Below, piece after piece: positions 9,265 through 17,601 of a stretch of DNA of 64,000 nt. Position 1 is the stretch's first letter. Each line of letters opens with the position of its first letter. The notes below the pieces were generated by a model. It was not told the DNA's origin. It did no database searches and worked only from the letters and a program-made list of their open reading frames with translations. Location: the NCBI RefSeq assembly GCF_045066735.1, contig NZ_JBISHH010000013.1:163743-227742 (forward strand). The letters run 5' to 3'. The position numbers were made by a program, and so were the translations under genes. The DNA comes from Algibacter sp045066735. GTDB taxonomy: Bacteria > Bacteroidota > Bacteroidia > Flavobacteriales > Flavobacteriaceae.

Positions 9265-11628
9265 ATGGATAATGTCTTTTCTTCGTCAAAAACTGATCAA
9301 AAATTTAATTTAAAAAAAACAATAGGACTTTATACCAAGCATTGGTTCTGGTTTGTATTGTGTATAATAATTTTGGTTTCTTTAACTTATGTATTTTTAA
9401 GATATACGGTTCCTGAATATCAAGCCTCTACTGAAGTCATGATTATTGACGATAGTGATGATAGTACTAGCGAAATTTTCAACGAATTATCTTTGTCTTC
9501 TGGAGCCGAAGATGCTTCTATGGAAGATGAAATTTTAGTATTTAAATCTAGAAAAGTACTTAGAAATGTTGTTGAAGACTTAGATTTAAATGTGCAATAT
9601 TTTACGCAAGGTGTTGTTTTGGAAAATGAAAGTTATAACGAAATTCCTTTTGAAGCTAATTTGGTGTTTTCAGATTCATTGAATACGGATGTTTATTTTA
9701 ATTGTTTTGTGAAAATAACTTCTGAAATTTCTTTTGAATATCGAACGAGTGAAGATGAAGAGGCTACATCTGAAAAGTTTGGATCTCCAATAGAAACTTA
9801 TTTTGGGAGCGTTATTATTTTACCCGGTGTAAATGGTACTGATACTTATTTGAATCGCGATATTCGCTTACAAATAAGCTTGGTTACAGATGTTGTTGAG
9901 GATTTAAGAAGTCGTATTTATGTTTCAGGAGGACAAGAAGGGTCGCGTATTTTAACGTTGTCGTTAGTAGACCCCATAGAACAAAAGGCAAAGGATATTC
10001 TAAATACATTAATTGAAGAATATGACACACATACATCTGAAATAAAAAACAGAAAATCCGAAGGGACTTCAAAACTTATTGACGAACGTATTTCTCGTGT
10101 ATTTTCAGATTTAGAAAATGTAGATGCTAGTATTGCTCGATTTAAAATAGGAAATAAAGTAACTGATGTAGGGTCTCAAGCTGGGCAATACATGTCTCAG
10201 AGTTTTGAAAATGAACAGCAAATTGAAAATATTAGGACACAAATAAAGCTTTTAAATTATACTAAAGAACGATTATCGAGTAGTTCTGGTTCTTTTCAAT
10301 CTGTACCTTCAAATCTTGGTGATGGTACAATAAGTGCTTTATCTGGGCAGTATAACGAATTATTAAGCCAGAGAACAAACAAGCTTAAAAGTGCAGGAGC
10401 GAAAAACTCCATTGTGCAACAGTTAGATCAATCTATTTCTAATGTAAAAAATAATTTAACTCAAAATATTAATGCGACAACGCGAACTTTAAATATTCAG
10501 TTAAATAGTTTACAAAATCAATATCAGAAAGTAAATTCTAAAATTAGTTCTGTTCCTGGGCAAGAGAATAAGTTAAAATCTATTGAACGTAGTCAAGGGA
10601 TTAAAGAGTCCATTTACTTATATCTGTTACAGAAAAAGGAAGAGGCGATTATATCTCAAACGGTTACATCGTCTAATGTAAAAGTGATTGATCCAGCATA
10701 TTCTTATGGACAAGTTTCTCCTAAAGGATCTATTTTATATATGGGAGCTTTATTTTTAGGGTTTTTAATTCCTTTTGGGGTAATTTATGCTAAAGATTTA
10801 TTAGATACAAAAATCCATAATAGAGAAGACTTACATAAAGAAATTGATGATATTTCTATACTTGGAGAAGTGCCAAGAATATCTAAAAGCGATAAGCATT
10901 TAGTGGAACGAAATGACCGCTCGATTCTATCAGAGTCTTTCAGAATTATTAGAACAAACTTTGATTTTGTTAGTCGAGGAAGAAATATCGAAAAATACAA
11001 CAACGTTATCTTTGTAACGTCTACTATTAACGGAGAAGGAAAGTCGTTTTTTAGTATGAATATGGCTTTAACCTTAGCAAGTACAAACAAAAAAGTATTG
11101 TTAATTGGTGCAGATATTAGAAATCCACAAATTTTCTCAGCCATTAGAACTGTTGAAGATAAGGTATCAGTAAAAGCAGGATTAACTGATTTTGTTGCCG
11201 ATAAATCTATTAGTTTAAAAAGTGTTATTAATGAGCATGTTGTTAACGATATAAAAGTTGATATTTTATTCTCAGGAAAAATCCCTCCAAATCCTGCAGA
11301 GTTATTAATGAGTGATCGTTTTAAAGAGTTGTTTGATACTGTTTCTGCAGATTACGATTATGTTATGGTAGATACAGCACCATCGATGCTTGTAACCGAT
11401 ACGTTGTTAATTAGTAAATATGCTGGACATACTTTTTATGTAACAAGAGCTGGTTATACTGAAAAAGAGATTTTAAACTTTACCAAAGAGATTCATGCCG
11501 ATAATAAATTAAACGGAATGATGCTTGTTGTAAACGATGTCGATCAGTCTAACTTTGGTTATGGTGCTAGATATGGTTATTATGGTGCGCCAGAGAAGAA
11601 AAGCTGGTTTAGTAGAAAAAAAGCTTAA
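9265..11628 (+). CDS. wzc: Wzc-like tyrosine kinase / polysaccharide co-polymerase
   Basis: A 787-residue inner-membrane protein of the Wzz-BY-kinase type. Membrane helices lie near residues 32-50 and 490-510, flanking a long periplasmic coiled-coil domain. The cytoplasmic kinase domain has a Walker A variant GEGKS at 590-594, a Walker A' motif GADIRNP near 615-622 and Walker B VDTAP near 702-706. The C-terminus carries the tyrosine-rich autophosphorylation tail (GYGARYGYYG). It controls chain length and export together with Wza. A strong hairpin terminator follows the stop, marking the end of the operon. Confidence 0.94.
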   Translation: MDNVFSSSKTDQKFNLKKTIGLYTKHWFWFVLCIIILVSLTYVFLRYTVPEYQASTEVMIIDDSDDSTSEIFNELSLSSGAEDASMEDEILVFKSRKVLRNVVEDLDLNVQYFTQGVVLENESYNEIPFEANLVFSDSLNTDVYFNCFVKITSEISFEYRTSEDEEATSEKFGSPIETYFGSVIILPGVNGTDTYLNRDIRLQISLVTDVVEDLRSRIYVSGGQEGSRILTLSLVDPIEQKAKDILNTLIEEYDTHTSEIKNRKSEGTSKLIDERISRVFSDLENVDASIARFKIGNKVTDVGSQAGQYMSQSFENEQQIENIRTQIKLLNYTKERLSSSSGSFQSVPSNLGDGTISALSGQYNELLSQRTNKLKSAGAKNSIVQQLDQSISNVKNNLTQNINATTRTLNIQLNSLQNQYQKVNSKISSVPGQENKLKSIERSQGIKESIYLYLLQKKEEAIISQTVTSSNVKVIDPAYSYGQVSPKGSILYMGALFLGFLIPFGVIYAKDLLDTKIHNREDLHKEIDDISILGEVPRISKSDKHLVERNDRSILSESFRIIRTNFDFVSRGRNIEKYNNVIFVTSTINGEGKSFFSMNMALTLASTNKKVLLIGADIRNPQIFSAIRTVEDKVSVKAGLTDFVADKSISLKSVINEHVVNDIKVDILFSGKIPPNPAELLMSDRFKELFDTVSADYDYVMVDTAPSMLVTDTLLISKYAGHTFYVTRAGYTEKEILNFTKEIHADNKLNGMMLVVNDVDQSNFGYGARYGYYGAPEKKSWFSRKKA

Positions 11629-11660
11629 ATATCTAATGAACTAATCCATTGGTTTAAATA

Positions 11661-11699
11661 AAAAAACGCGTTAAAGTAAATACTTTAACGCGTTTTTTT
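11661..11699. terminator. Bidirectional terminator between wzc and aroB
   Basis: A perfect stem, AACGCGTTAAAGTA / TACTTTAACGCGTT with a two-base loop, is flanked by an A-run on the left and a T-run on the right. It therefore works on both strands, serving the convergent wzc and aroB transcripts. Confidence 0.92.
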
Positions 11700-11724
11700 A
11701 TTTAATAGTTTTTTAATTGAATAC

Positions 11725-12792
11725 TTAGCTTGCGTAAAATTCAAAGGCATTTAATATGATACTATCGTCAACTAAACAGTCAATTTTTGTCACACCAATA
11801 TCTTCAAGTAAAACAAAATTAATATTCCCATGGTGGTTTTTCTTATCATATTTAAGTAGTTCTATGATCGCAGGAAGCTCATTTTGTTCAATAGTAATTT
11901 TACCATAATAGCTTAAGAATAAGTCTTTAATTTTTAAAGTTTTCTCTTTAGGGAAGTTTGTTAATTCTGTAGAAATATAACAAGCTAATATCATTCCAAC
12001 AATTATAGCTTCACCGTGTAATAAAGTTGTTTTATTTGGGTTACTTAAAAAATAAGACTCTATCGCGTGACCAATTGTATGGCCAAAGTTTAGTGTTTTT
12101 CTTAATCCATTTTCGAAAGGATCTTCTTCAACAACGTTCTTTTTAATAATAACCGACTCATAAATTAATCCATCTAAATCATCGAGGGATAGTTTAGATA
12201 AGTCTTCAAATTTACTCCAATAAGTATCGCCAGTAATTAATCCGTGTTTTAGCATTTCGGCTAATCCAGAACGCATTTGGTTTACTTCCAAAGTATTTAA
12301 ATAATTAGTGTCTATCAAAACTAAATTGGGATTACTAATAACACCCACTTGGTTTTTTAAATGCCCTAAATCTACCCCAGTTTTGCCTCCAACAGAAGCG
12401 TCTACCATAGAAAGTAGAGTCGTTGGCACATTTATGTAAGCAATACCACGTTTGAATGTACAAGCTACAAAGCCACCTAAATCGGTAATAACACCCCCGC
12501 CAATATTTATTAGTAAACTTTTACGGTCGGCATCTAGTTCTGATAAGGTATTCCATACACCAACACAAGTTTCCACGGTTTTGTTTATCTCGCCAGATTC
12601 TATTTCCATAATTTCAATTACAGCCGTTGTTTCCATTTTTTCTAAGAAAAGAGGTAGGCAATGCTGGTGCGTATTTTCATCAACAAGTATGAAGATTTTT
12701 GAAAAATTATTTTCTTTAAGATGTTTATTTAGTGAAGAATAACAAGTGTTGTTAAAATGTATTGTACAGTTTTTTGTGCTTATAGAATCCAT
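11725..12792 (-). CDS. aroB: 3-dehydroquinate synthase
   Basis: A 355-residue NAD- and metal-dependent enzyme of the shikimate pathway that cyclises DAHP to 3-dehydroquinate. Visible motifs are the dinucleotide-binding GGGVITDLGGFVA, the VPTTLLSMVDASVGGKTGVD stretch, and the metal ligands in the GLAEMLKHGLI and NFGHTIGHAIE segments. Length is normal for the family. It is divergently placed next to proline dehydrogenase, with 92 bases between the start codons. Confidence 0.96.
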   Translation of the reverse strand: MDSISTKNCTIHFNNTCYSSLNKHLKENNFSKIFILVDENTHQHCLPLFLEKMETTAVIEIMEIESGEINKTVETCVGVWNTLSELDADRKSLLINIGGGVITDLGGFVACTFKRGIAYINVPTTLLSMVDASVGGKTGVDLGHLKNQVGVISNPNLVLIDTNYLNTLEVNQMRSGLAEMLKHGLITGDTYWSKFEDLSKLSLDDLDGLIYESVIIKKNVVEEDPFENGLRKTLNFGHTIGHAIESYFLSNPNKTTLLHGEAIIVGMILACYISTELTNFPKEKTLKIKDLFLSYYGKITIEQNELPAIIELLKYDKKNHHGNINFVLLEDIGVTKIDCLVDDSIILNAFEFYAS

Positions 12793-12861
12793 AAAATATT
12801 TAAACTTTTTAAAAACGTGAAATTAAGGAGATTTTATATAAAATGATAACTTAGCAATAAT

Positions 12862-12869
12862 TATATTTG
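12862..12869 (+). promoter_or_regulatory. -7 box of the proline dehydrogenase gene
   Basis: TATATTTG matches the Bacteroidota -7 consensus TAnnTTTG exactly. A start of transcription about seven bases further on would leave a leader of only some ten bases before the ATG at 12885. No clear TTG -33 element is visible. Confidence 0.55.
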
Positions 12870-12884
12870 CAAAAAAAATGGCAA

Positions 12885-14060
12885 ATGAATACGAATTTGA
12901 TATTTAATAACACCGAAATCGCTTTTTCCTTGAAAAGTGACTCTCAACTTGAAAGAGCTTATTTTTTGTTTAAGATGATTTCAATCGAGCCTTTGGTTCG
13001 TATTGGAACGGTGGCTACTAATTTTGCTTTAAAGGCGCACTTACCTGTGGAGGGCTTGATACGCTCTACGGTATTCGATCATTTTTGTGGAGGTGTAAAT
13101 GAAGATGACTGCTTAACGGTTATCAATAATATGTATGAAAAAGGCGTTAGTTCTGTTTTAGATTATTCTGTTGAAGGTAAAGAGAGTGAAATTGAATTTG
13201 ATGCAGCGATGAAGAAGCTTTTAAAAATCATCGAATTTGCTAAAAACTTAAATGCTATTCCTATTGCAGTTTTTAAACCTTCTGCTTTTGGTCGTTTTTA
13301 TTTATATGAAAAATTATCAAAAGGTGATGCTTTATCGGAAAAAGAGCAAGAAGAGTGGCTTAGAGTTGTAACTCGGTTCGATACTGTTTGCGCTAAGGCT
13401 AAGGCTTATGATGTTGCTGTTTTAATTGACGCTGAAGAAAGTTGGATGCAAGATGCTGCAGACAATTTAGTAACCCAATTGATGGTGCGATACAATACAG
13501 AAAAGCCAATAGTTTACAATACACTACAAATGTATCGCCATGATAGAATGTTATTTTTAGAGGCAGAGCATGCTAAAGCAAAGGCAGGTAATTATTATCT
13601 AGGATTTAAATTAGTTCGTGGTGCTTACATGGAAAAAGAGAATGATAGAGCAGAGGATAAAGGTTACATATCTCCAATTTGTGTTAGTAAAGCGGCAACG
13701 GATCAGAACTTCAATACCGCTCTAAATTATATGTTAGAAAATCTAGATGATATGTCCGTTTTTGCGGGCACACATAACGAGGATAGTTCCTATTTGTTAA
13801 TGGAGCTCATGGAAAAGAATGGTATTGCAAATAATGATGCTCGTGTATGGTTTGGCCAACTATATGGTATGAGTGATCATATTAGTTTTAATTTAGCAAA
13901 TGAAGGGTATAACGTGGCTAAATACATGCCATTTGGACCTGTTAAAGATGTGATGCCTTATCTTATACGTAGAGCTGAAGAAAACACGTCTGTTGCAGGG
14001 CAAACAGGGCGCGAACTGGCTTTATTATCTAAAGAAAAAAAACGTAGAAAACTACTTTAA
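12885..14060 (+). CDS. Proline dehydrogenase
   Basis: A 391-residue flavoprotein that oxidises proline to pyrroline-5-carboxylate. Family motifs include FKLVRGAYMEKE, the AGTHNE strand, QLYGMSDHISF and the C-terminal PFGPVKDVMPYLIRRAEEN. I take the ATG at 12885 (MNTNLIF) rather than an in-frame TTG at 12867, because that TTG is part of a consensus -7 promoter box. It stands alone as a monofunctional enzyme without a P5C dehydrogenase domain. Its last four bases overlap the end of the convergent dehydratase gene and there is no terminator between them. Confidence 0.93.
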   Translation: MNTNLIFNNTEIAFSLKSDSQLERAYFLFKMISIEPLVRIGTVATNFALKAHLPVEGLIRSTVFDHFCGGVNEDDCLTVINNMYEKGVSSVLDYSVEGKESEIEFDAAMKKLLKIIEFAKNLNAIPIAVFKPSAFGRFYLYEKLSKGDALSEKEQEEWLRVVTRFDTVCAKAKAYDVAVLIDAEESWMQDAADNLVTQLMVRYNTEKPIVYNTLQMYRHDRMLFLEAEHAKAKAGNYYLGFKLVRGAYMEKENDRAEDKGYISPICVSKAATDQNFNTALNYMLENLDDMSVFAGTHNEDSSYLLMELMEKNGIANNDARVWFGQLYGMSDHISFNLANEGYNVAKYMPFGPVKDVMPYLIRRAEENTSVAGQTGRELALLSKEKKRRKLL

Positions 14061-15130
14061 ATATGTTCTAAATAGCTGTTTAATATAGATTTTACGTCTT
14101 TATTAGGCATGGACGCTGTTATTTCAGAAAGGTTTTTCAAATAGGTTTTTGGGAAGACGTCATTCTTCCTTTTCTTCACTATAAAAATATCTTTATTGGC
14201 TGTAGGTAATAAAATTTCATTTTCTGAAACTAAATCTTCATGAAGTTTTTCTCCTGCTCGTAAAGTTGAGAATTTTATTTCTACTTGTTTTTTGTTACAA
14301 AAGGTAATTAGTCGTTCTACCAAGTCTGTTATTTTTATAGAATTTCCCATATTAAACGTAAACAGCTTATTTTCGTCAGAATCGTTTTTAGCAATTTGTA
14401 ATATAAGTTGACAAGCTTTTGCTTTATTAATAAAATATCTTGAAATAGCTTCATGCGTAATAGTTATAGATTGTTCTGTTTCAATACGTTTTTTAAACAA
14501 AGGAACTACGGAGCCGTTAGAACCAAATATATTGCCAAAGCGTGTGGTTAAAAATAATGTTGAATTCGATTTATCAAGCGAAAATAAGTAATCTTCTGAT
14601 ATACGCTTAGACAAACCCATAACGCTAATTGGGTTCACAGCCTTGTCCGTAGATATAAAAATAAATTTTTTAATTTTATGCTTAATAGCTAAATCTGCTA
14701 ATATTTGGGTTCCAAAAATATTAACTTTTATAGATTCCAATGGATTTAATTCCATTAAAGGAACATGTTTATATGCTGCTGTATGGAAAATAATAGTTGG
14801 TTTAAATGTTTGAAATAAATGCTCTAAAGCGTCTTTTTGAGTAATATTTAAAATTAAGAAATTAACGTTTGGTATGTTTTCAAATTCAGATTCATTCATT
14901 AAATCGTGTAAAGGTGATTCGGCAATATCAATTAAAACAAGTGTTTTAAACTTGCACCGAGTGAGTTGTTTAGAAAGCTCACTACCTATAGATCCCGCCG
15001 CTCCAGTAATTAGAATAGTTTCATTTGAAAAATCGAAATTCGAAATGTTTTGGGCAGGTTTTTCTATGTCGGGAAATAAACCTGATGCCTTTAGTAATTT
15101 ATCGATTTGGTTTTCTGTTGCTGTATCCAT
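14057..15130 (-). CDS. Soluble CapD-like UDP-sugar 4,6-dehydratase
   Basis: A 357-residue protein equivalent to the catalytic C-terminal half of PglF/CapD, without the membrane helices. It has TGAAGSIGSEL near residue 43, TAAYKHVPLMELNP and STDKAVNPISVMG. It probably converts UDP-GlcNAc to a 4-keto-6-deoxy sugar or a related epimer. It lies downstream of a PglC-like transferase, so these may form a second small glycan module apart from the 5350-11628 operon. It could equally be a FlaA1-type epimerising dehydratase; sequence reading alone cannot tell. Confidence 0.82.
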   Translation of the reverse strand: MDTATENQIDKLLKASGLFPDIEKPAQNISNFDFSNETILITGAAGSIGSELSKQLTRCKFKTLVLIDIAESPLHDLMNESEFENIPNVNFLILNITQKDALEHLFQTFKPTIIFHTAAYKHVPLMELNPLESIKVNIFGTQILADLAIKHKIKKFIFISTDKAVNPISVMGLSKRISEDYLFSLDKSNSTLFLTTRFGNIFGSNGSVVPLFKKRIETEQSITITHEAISRYFINKAKACQLILQIAKNDSDENKLFTFNMGNSIKITDLVERLITFCNKKQVEIKFSTLRAGEKLHEDLVSENEILLPTANKDIFIVKKRKNDVFPKTYLKNLSEITASMPNKDVKSILNSYLEHI

Positions 15131-15215
15131 TTACTTTTATCTACGTATCGCAAATTACTGATAATAATTTCTATGCACAAAATGAAATGTTTAGCGCGTG
15201 ATAGAGATGTAAGTG

Positions 15216-15809
15216 TTACTTTGTTATTACTTTTATAACAGTAAGAGCAATAAGTTTTAAATCAAAAAAGAAATGACGTTTTCGAATGTATTCTTTATTA
15301 AATTTTAATTTATCGGGAATTATCGTTTTTATAAACAACTCTTCTGGGTTTTCTGCGGCTTTTAGTAATTCAACTTCATTTCTATATTTTAAAGAAGCCA
15401 AACCTGTAATTCCCGGTCGCACTTGAAAAATTTGCATGTCATCTTCAGAATAAAAATTAACATAGTAGCGCAGTTCTGGCCTTGGGCCTACAAAACTCAT
15501 ATCGCCTTTTAAAATATTAATGAGTTGGGGAAATTCGTCTATTTTGTAACGTCGTAAAAAATACCCAACTTTAGTAACTCGTAAATCATGGTTTCCCAAA
15601 GTAAGTAGGCCTTTTTGTTGCGATTGTATTTTCATGGTTCTAAACTTGAAAATATTAAAATCACAATTGTTTTTACCCACACGACCCTGAATAAAAAAAA
15701 TAGGGCCTTTAGAATCTATTTTAATTATAATTGCGAGAATAAGAAGAATTGGCAATAGAACTATTAAACCGAATAAAGCAAAAACAACATCAAAAACACG
15801 TTTTATCAT
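15216..15809 (-). CDS. PglC/WcaJ-like phosphoglycosyl transferase
   Basis: A 197-residue bacterial sugar transferase, the compact form with only the N-terminal re-entrant helix (MIKRVFDVVFALFGLIVLL) and the catalytic domain. Visible are the FKFRTM segment, DEFPQLINILKGDMSFVGPRP and RPGITGLASL. It transfers a sugar phosphate from a UDP-sugar to undecaprenyl phosphate and so starts lipid-linked glycan assembly. Its stop lies 85 bases before the dehydratase start. The gene may supply the step lost through the truncated transferase at 5204. Confidence 0.92.
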   Translation of the reverse strand: MIKRVFDVVFALFGLIVLLPILLILAIIIKIDSKGPIFFIQGRVGKNNCDFNIFKFRTMKIQSQQKGLLTLGNHDLRVTKVGYFLRRYKIDEFPQLINILKGDMSFVGPRPELRYYVNFYSEDDMQIFQVRPGITGLASLKYRNEVELLKAAENPEELFIKTIIPDKLKFNKEYIRKRHFFFDLKLIALTVIKVITK

Positions 15810-16186
15810 TAAGGCTTTTCGAATTTTAAATCGGTAATAGTTGCAATGCTGTCACAGTTTTCAACAGTTAGAATAATTTCTTTCTCGTTAAATTCACCTT
15901 CCACCATGTAAATACCACAAGGGGCTTTTCTAGGATTACTATCGGAAAAGTTAATATCTCCTTTTTTCAAAACATGTCTAATTTCAGTAGAATCGATAAC
16001 GTTTTCAGAAATATAACTAGATATTGACGCACTGAAAACGATTTGTTTAGAATTGATGTTTTTTAAAACTCTAGCGTCTGGTCCGTAACTGCAAGATGTT
16101 TTTTTTCCGTTTAAAAAGAAAGCTAAAATAACTAAACCAATAGAAAATCCGCCAAGATAATAGCCAATACGCTGAATAAGTTTCAT
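15809..16186 (-). CDS. Small membrane-anchored protein, possibly DUF4258
   Basis: A 125-residue protein with one N-terminal membrane helix (residues 9-24, YLGGFSIGLVILAFFL) and a soluble domain of about 95 residues containing paired cysteines (CSYGP, APCGIY, ENCDS). I recall similar proteins beside alanine dehydrogenase in flavobacteria, labelled DUF4258, but cannot confirm the domain by eye. Its stop shares one base with the start of the sugar transferase, so it is in that operon. Function unknown. Confidence 0.72.
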   Translation of the reverse strand: MKLIQRIGYYLGGFSIGLVILAFFLNGKKTSCSYGPDARVLKNINSKQIVFSASISSYISENVIDSTEIRHVLKKGDINFSDSNPRKAPCGIYMVEGEFNEKEIILTVENCDSIATITDLKFEKP

Positions 16187-16221
16187 TTAAAATATTTTGA
16201 TAATAATTTAGGGTAAGTTGT

Positions 16222-17421
16222 TTAAAATATAAGCAAGTTAATATCACTGTATTCTAATCCAAACCATTCTCCCACAGATTTACTTGTTAAAATCCCGTGG
16301 TAAAAGTACAACCCATTTTTTAAACCGCGATCAAAACGCAATGAATTTTCTAAGCCACCATCTTCAGCAATTTTTAATAAATATGGCGTAAAAATATTAC
16401 TAATGGAAACCGATGCCGTTCTAGAATATCTCGCGGGAATATTAGGCACGCAATAATGAACAACATTATGCTTTACAAAAGTAGGATGCTTATGTGATGT
16501 AACCTCGCTAGTTTCAAAACAACCACCCATATCAATACTTACATCAATAATTATTGCTCCTTTTTTCATGTGTTGCACCATGTTTTCTGTAACAACAATG
16601 GGAGCTCTGTTAGTTCCTCGTACTGCACCAATAACAACATCACAACGTTTTAAAGCTTTGGTTAAATTTTTTGGTTGAATAGTTGATGTATAAATGGGAC
16701 GCCCCAAATGTGTTTGAATACGACGTAATTTTGTTAGCGAGTTATCAAAAACTTTAACGTTAGCTCCTAAACCAATGGCGCTTCTGCTTGCAAATTCGCC
16801 CACCGTTCCTGCTCCTAGAATAACAACTTCTAAAGGCGGTACACCACTAATATTGCCAAACATGAGTCCGTTGCCAGTATTGGCATTGGAGAGTAACTCT
16901 GCGGCAATAAGTACCGAGGCCGTTCCTGCAATTTCACTTAGCGATTTTACAGCAGGGTAGGCGTTATCAGAATCTCGAATAAACTCGAAAGCTAAAGCTG
17001 TAATACGTTTAGCAGCTAAGGTTTCAAAATACTTTTTATGTTGTGTTTTTAGCTGTAACGCTGAAATAATTATAGTTTGTGGATTTATAAGTTTAATTTG
17101 TTCTAAACTCGGCGGTTCTACTTTTAATATCATCGGACACGCAAAAACTTTTTCGGTGTCTTTTGTAATTTCAGCTCCAGCTTCGCTATAATCTTTATCA
17201 CTAAAATTGGCGCCTTCTCCCGCACCAGATTCTAATAAAACACGGTGACCATTGCATACTAACGCATAAACGGCGTCTGGTGTTAAACAAACTCGTTTTT
17301 CTTTGTAAGCCGTCTCTTTTGGGATACCAATAAATAATTCTCCTTTTTTCTTAAATATTTCTAAAGTTTCCTCTTGAGGTAAAAGTTGTTGCTTCGTAAA
17401 AGGTGAAAGTGTTTTATTCAT
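16222..17421 (-). CDS. ald: Alanine dehydrogenase
   Basis: A protein of about 399 residues that reversibly deaminates L-alanine to pyruvate with NAD+. Motifs include GIPKETAYKEKRVCLTP at the N-terminus, the NAD-binding VVILGAGTVGEFA, and DVSIDMGGCFETS. I chose the ATG at 17421 (MNKTLSPF); an in-frame TTG seven codons upstream has no support. In flavobacteria ald commonly lies next to tsaE and porX. Here the same three genes lie within 8 kb but with a receptor gene and small peptide genes between them. Confidence 0.93.
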   Translation of the reverse strand: MNKTLSPFTKQQLLPQEETLEIFKKKGELFIGIPKETAYKEKRVCLTPDAVYALVCNGHRVLLESGAGEGANFSDKDYSEAGAEITKDTEKVFACPMILKVEPPSLEQIKLINPQTIIISALQLKTQHKKYFETLAAKRITALAFEFIRDSDNAYPAVKSLSEIAGTASVLIAAELLSNANTGNGLMFGNISGVPPLEVVILGAGTVGEFASRSAIGLGANVKVFDNSLTKLRRIQTHLGRPIYTSTIQPKNLTKALKRCDVVIGAVRGTNRAPIVVTENMVQHMKKGAIIIDVSIDMGGCFETSEVTSHKHPTFVKHNVVHYCVPNIPARYSRTASVSISNIFTPYLLKIAEDGGLENSLRFDRGLKNGLYFYHGILTSKSVGEWFGLEYSDINLLIF

Positions 17422-17540
17422 ATTTTTATTAAAAAAAAACAAATTACAAATAAATTTTGTAATTCAATTCATCAAAATATAGAATTAAAACGATGAAATA
17501 TAAACCTTCGTAGAAATGTAAGAATTTTGATTGTTTTTAG

Positions 17541-17555
17541 TGCGGGCATACCGCA
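17541..17555. promoter_or_regulatory. Inverted repeat between ald and the receptor gene
   Basis: TGCGG-gcata-CCGCA stands in a divergent intergenic region, just upstream of a doubled -7 box. No T-run follows it on either strand, so an operator is more likely than a terminator. The regulator is unknown. Confidence 0.35.
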
Positions 17556-17577
17556 AAATGTATTCGTTTTTTTATTT

Positions 17578-17596
17578 TAAGTTTGCATTAAGTTTG
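17578..17596 (+). promoter_or_regulatory. Doubled -7 box for the TonB-type receptor
   Basis: Two identical TAAGTTTG octamers, at 17578-17585 and 17589-17596, both fit TAnnTTTG and are separated by three bases (cat). The nearer one would start transcription at or next to the ATG at 17602, giving a leaderless mRNA. Confidence 0.5.
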
Positions 17597-17601
17597 TATG
17601 T

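Noticed and set aside
11661..11699. Long palindrome as a possible operator or att site
   Set aside because: Flanking A- and T-runs and the position between convergent genes identify it as a bidirectional terminator.
17422..17442. Seven-residue extension of alanine dehydrogenase from a TTG
   Set aside because: The extra residues (MFFFNKN) come from a T-run, and the ATG at 17421 gives a normal family start.
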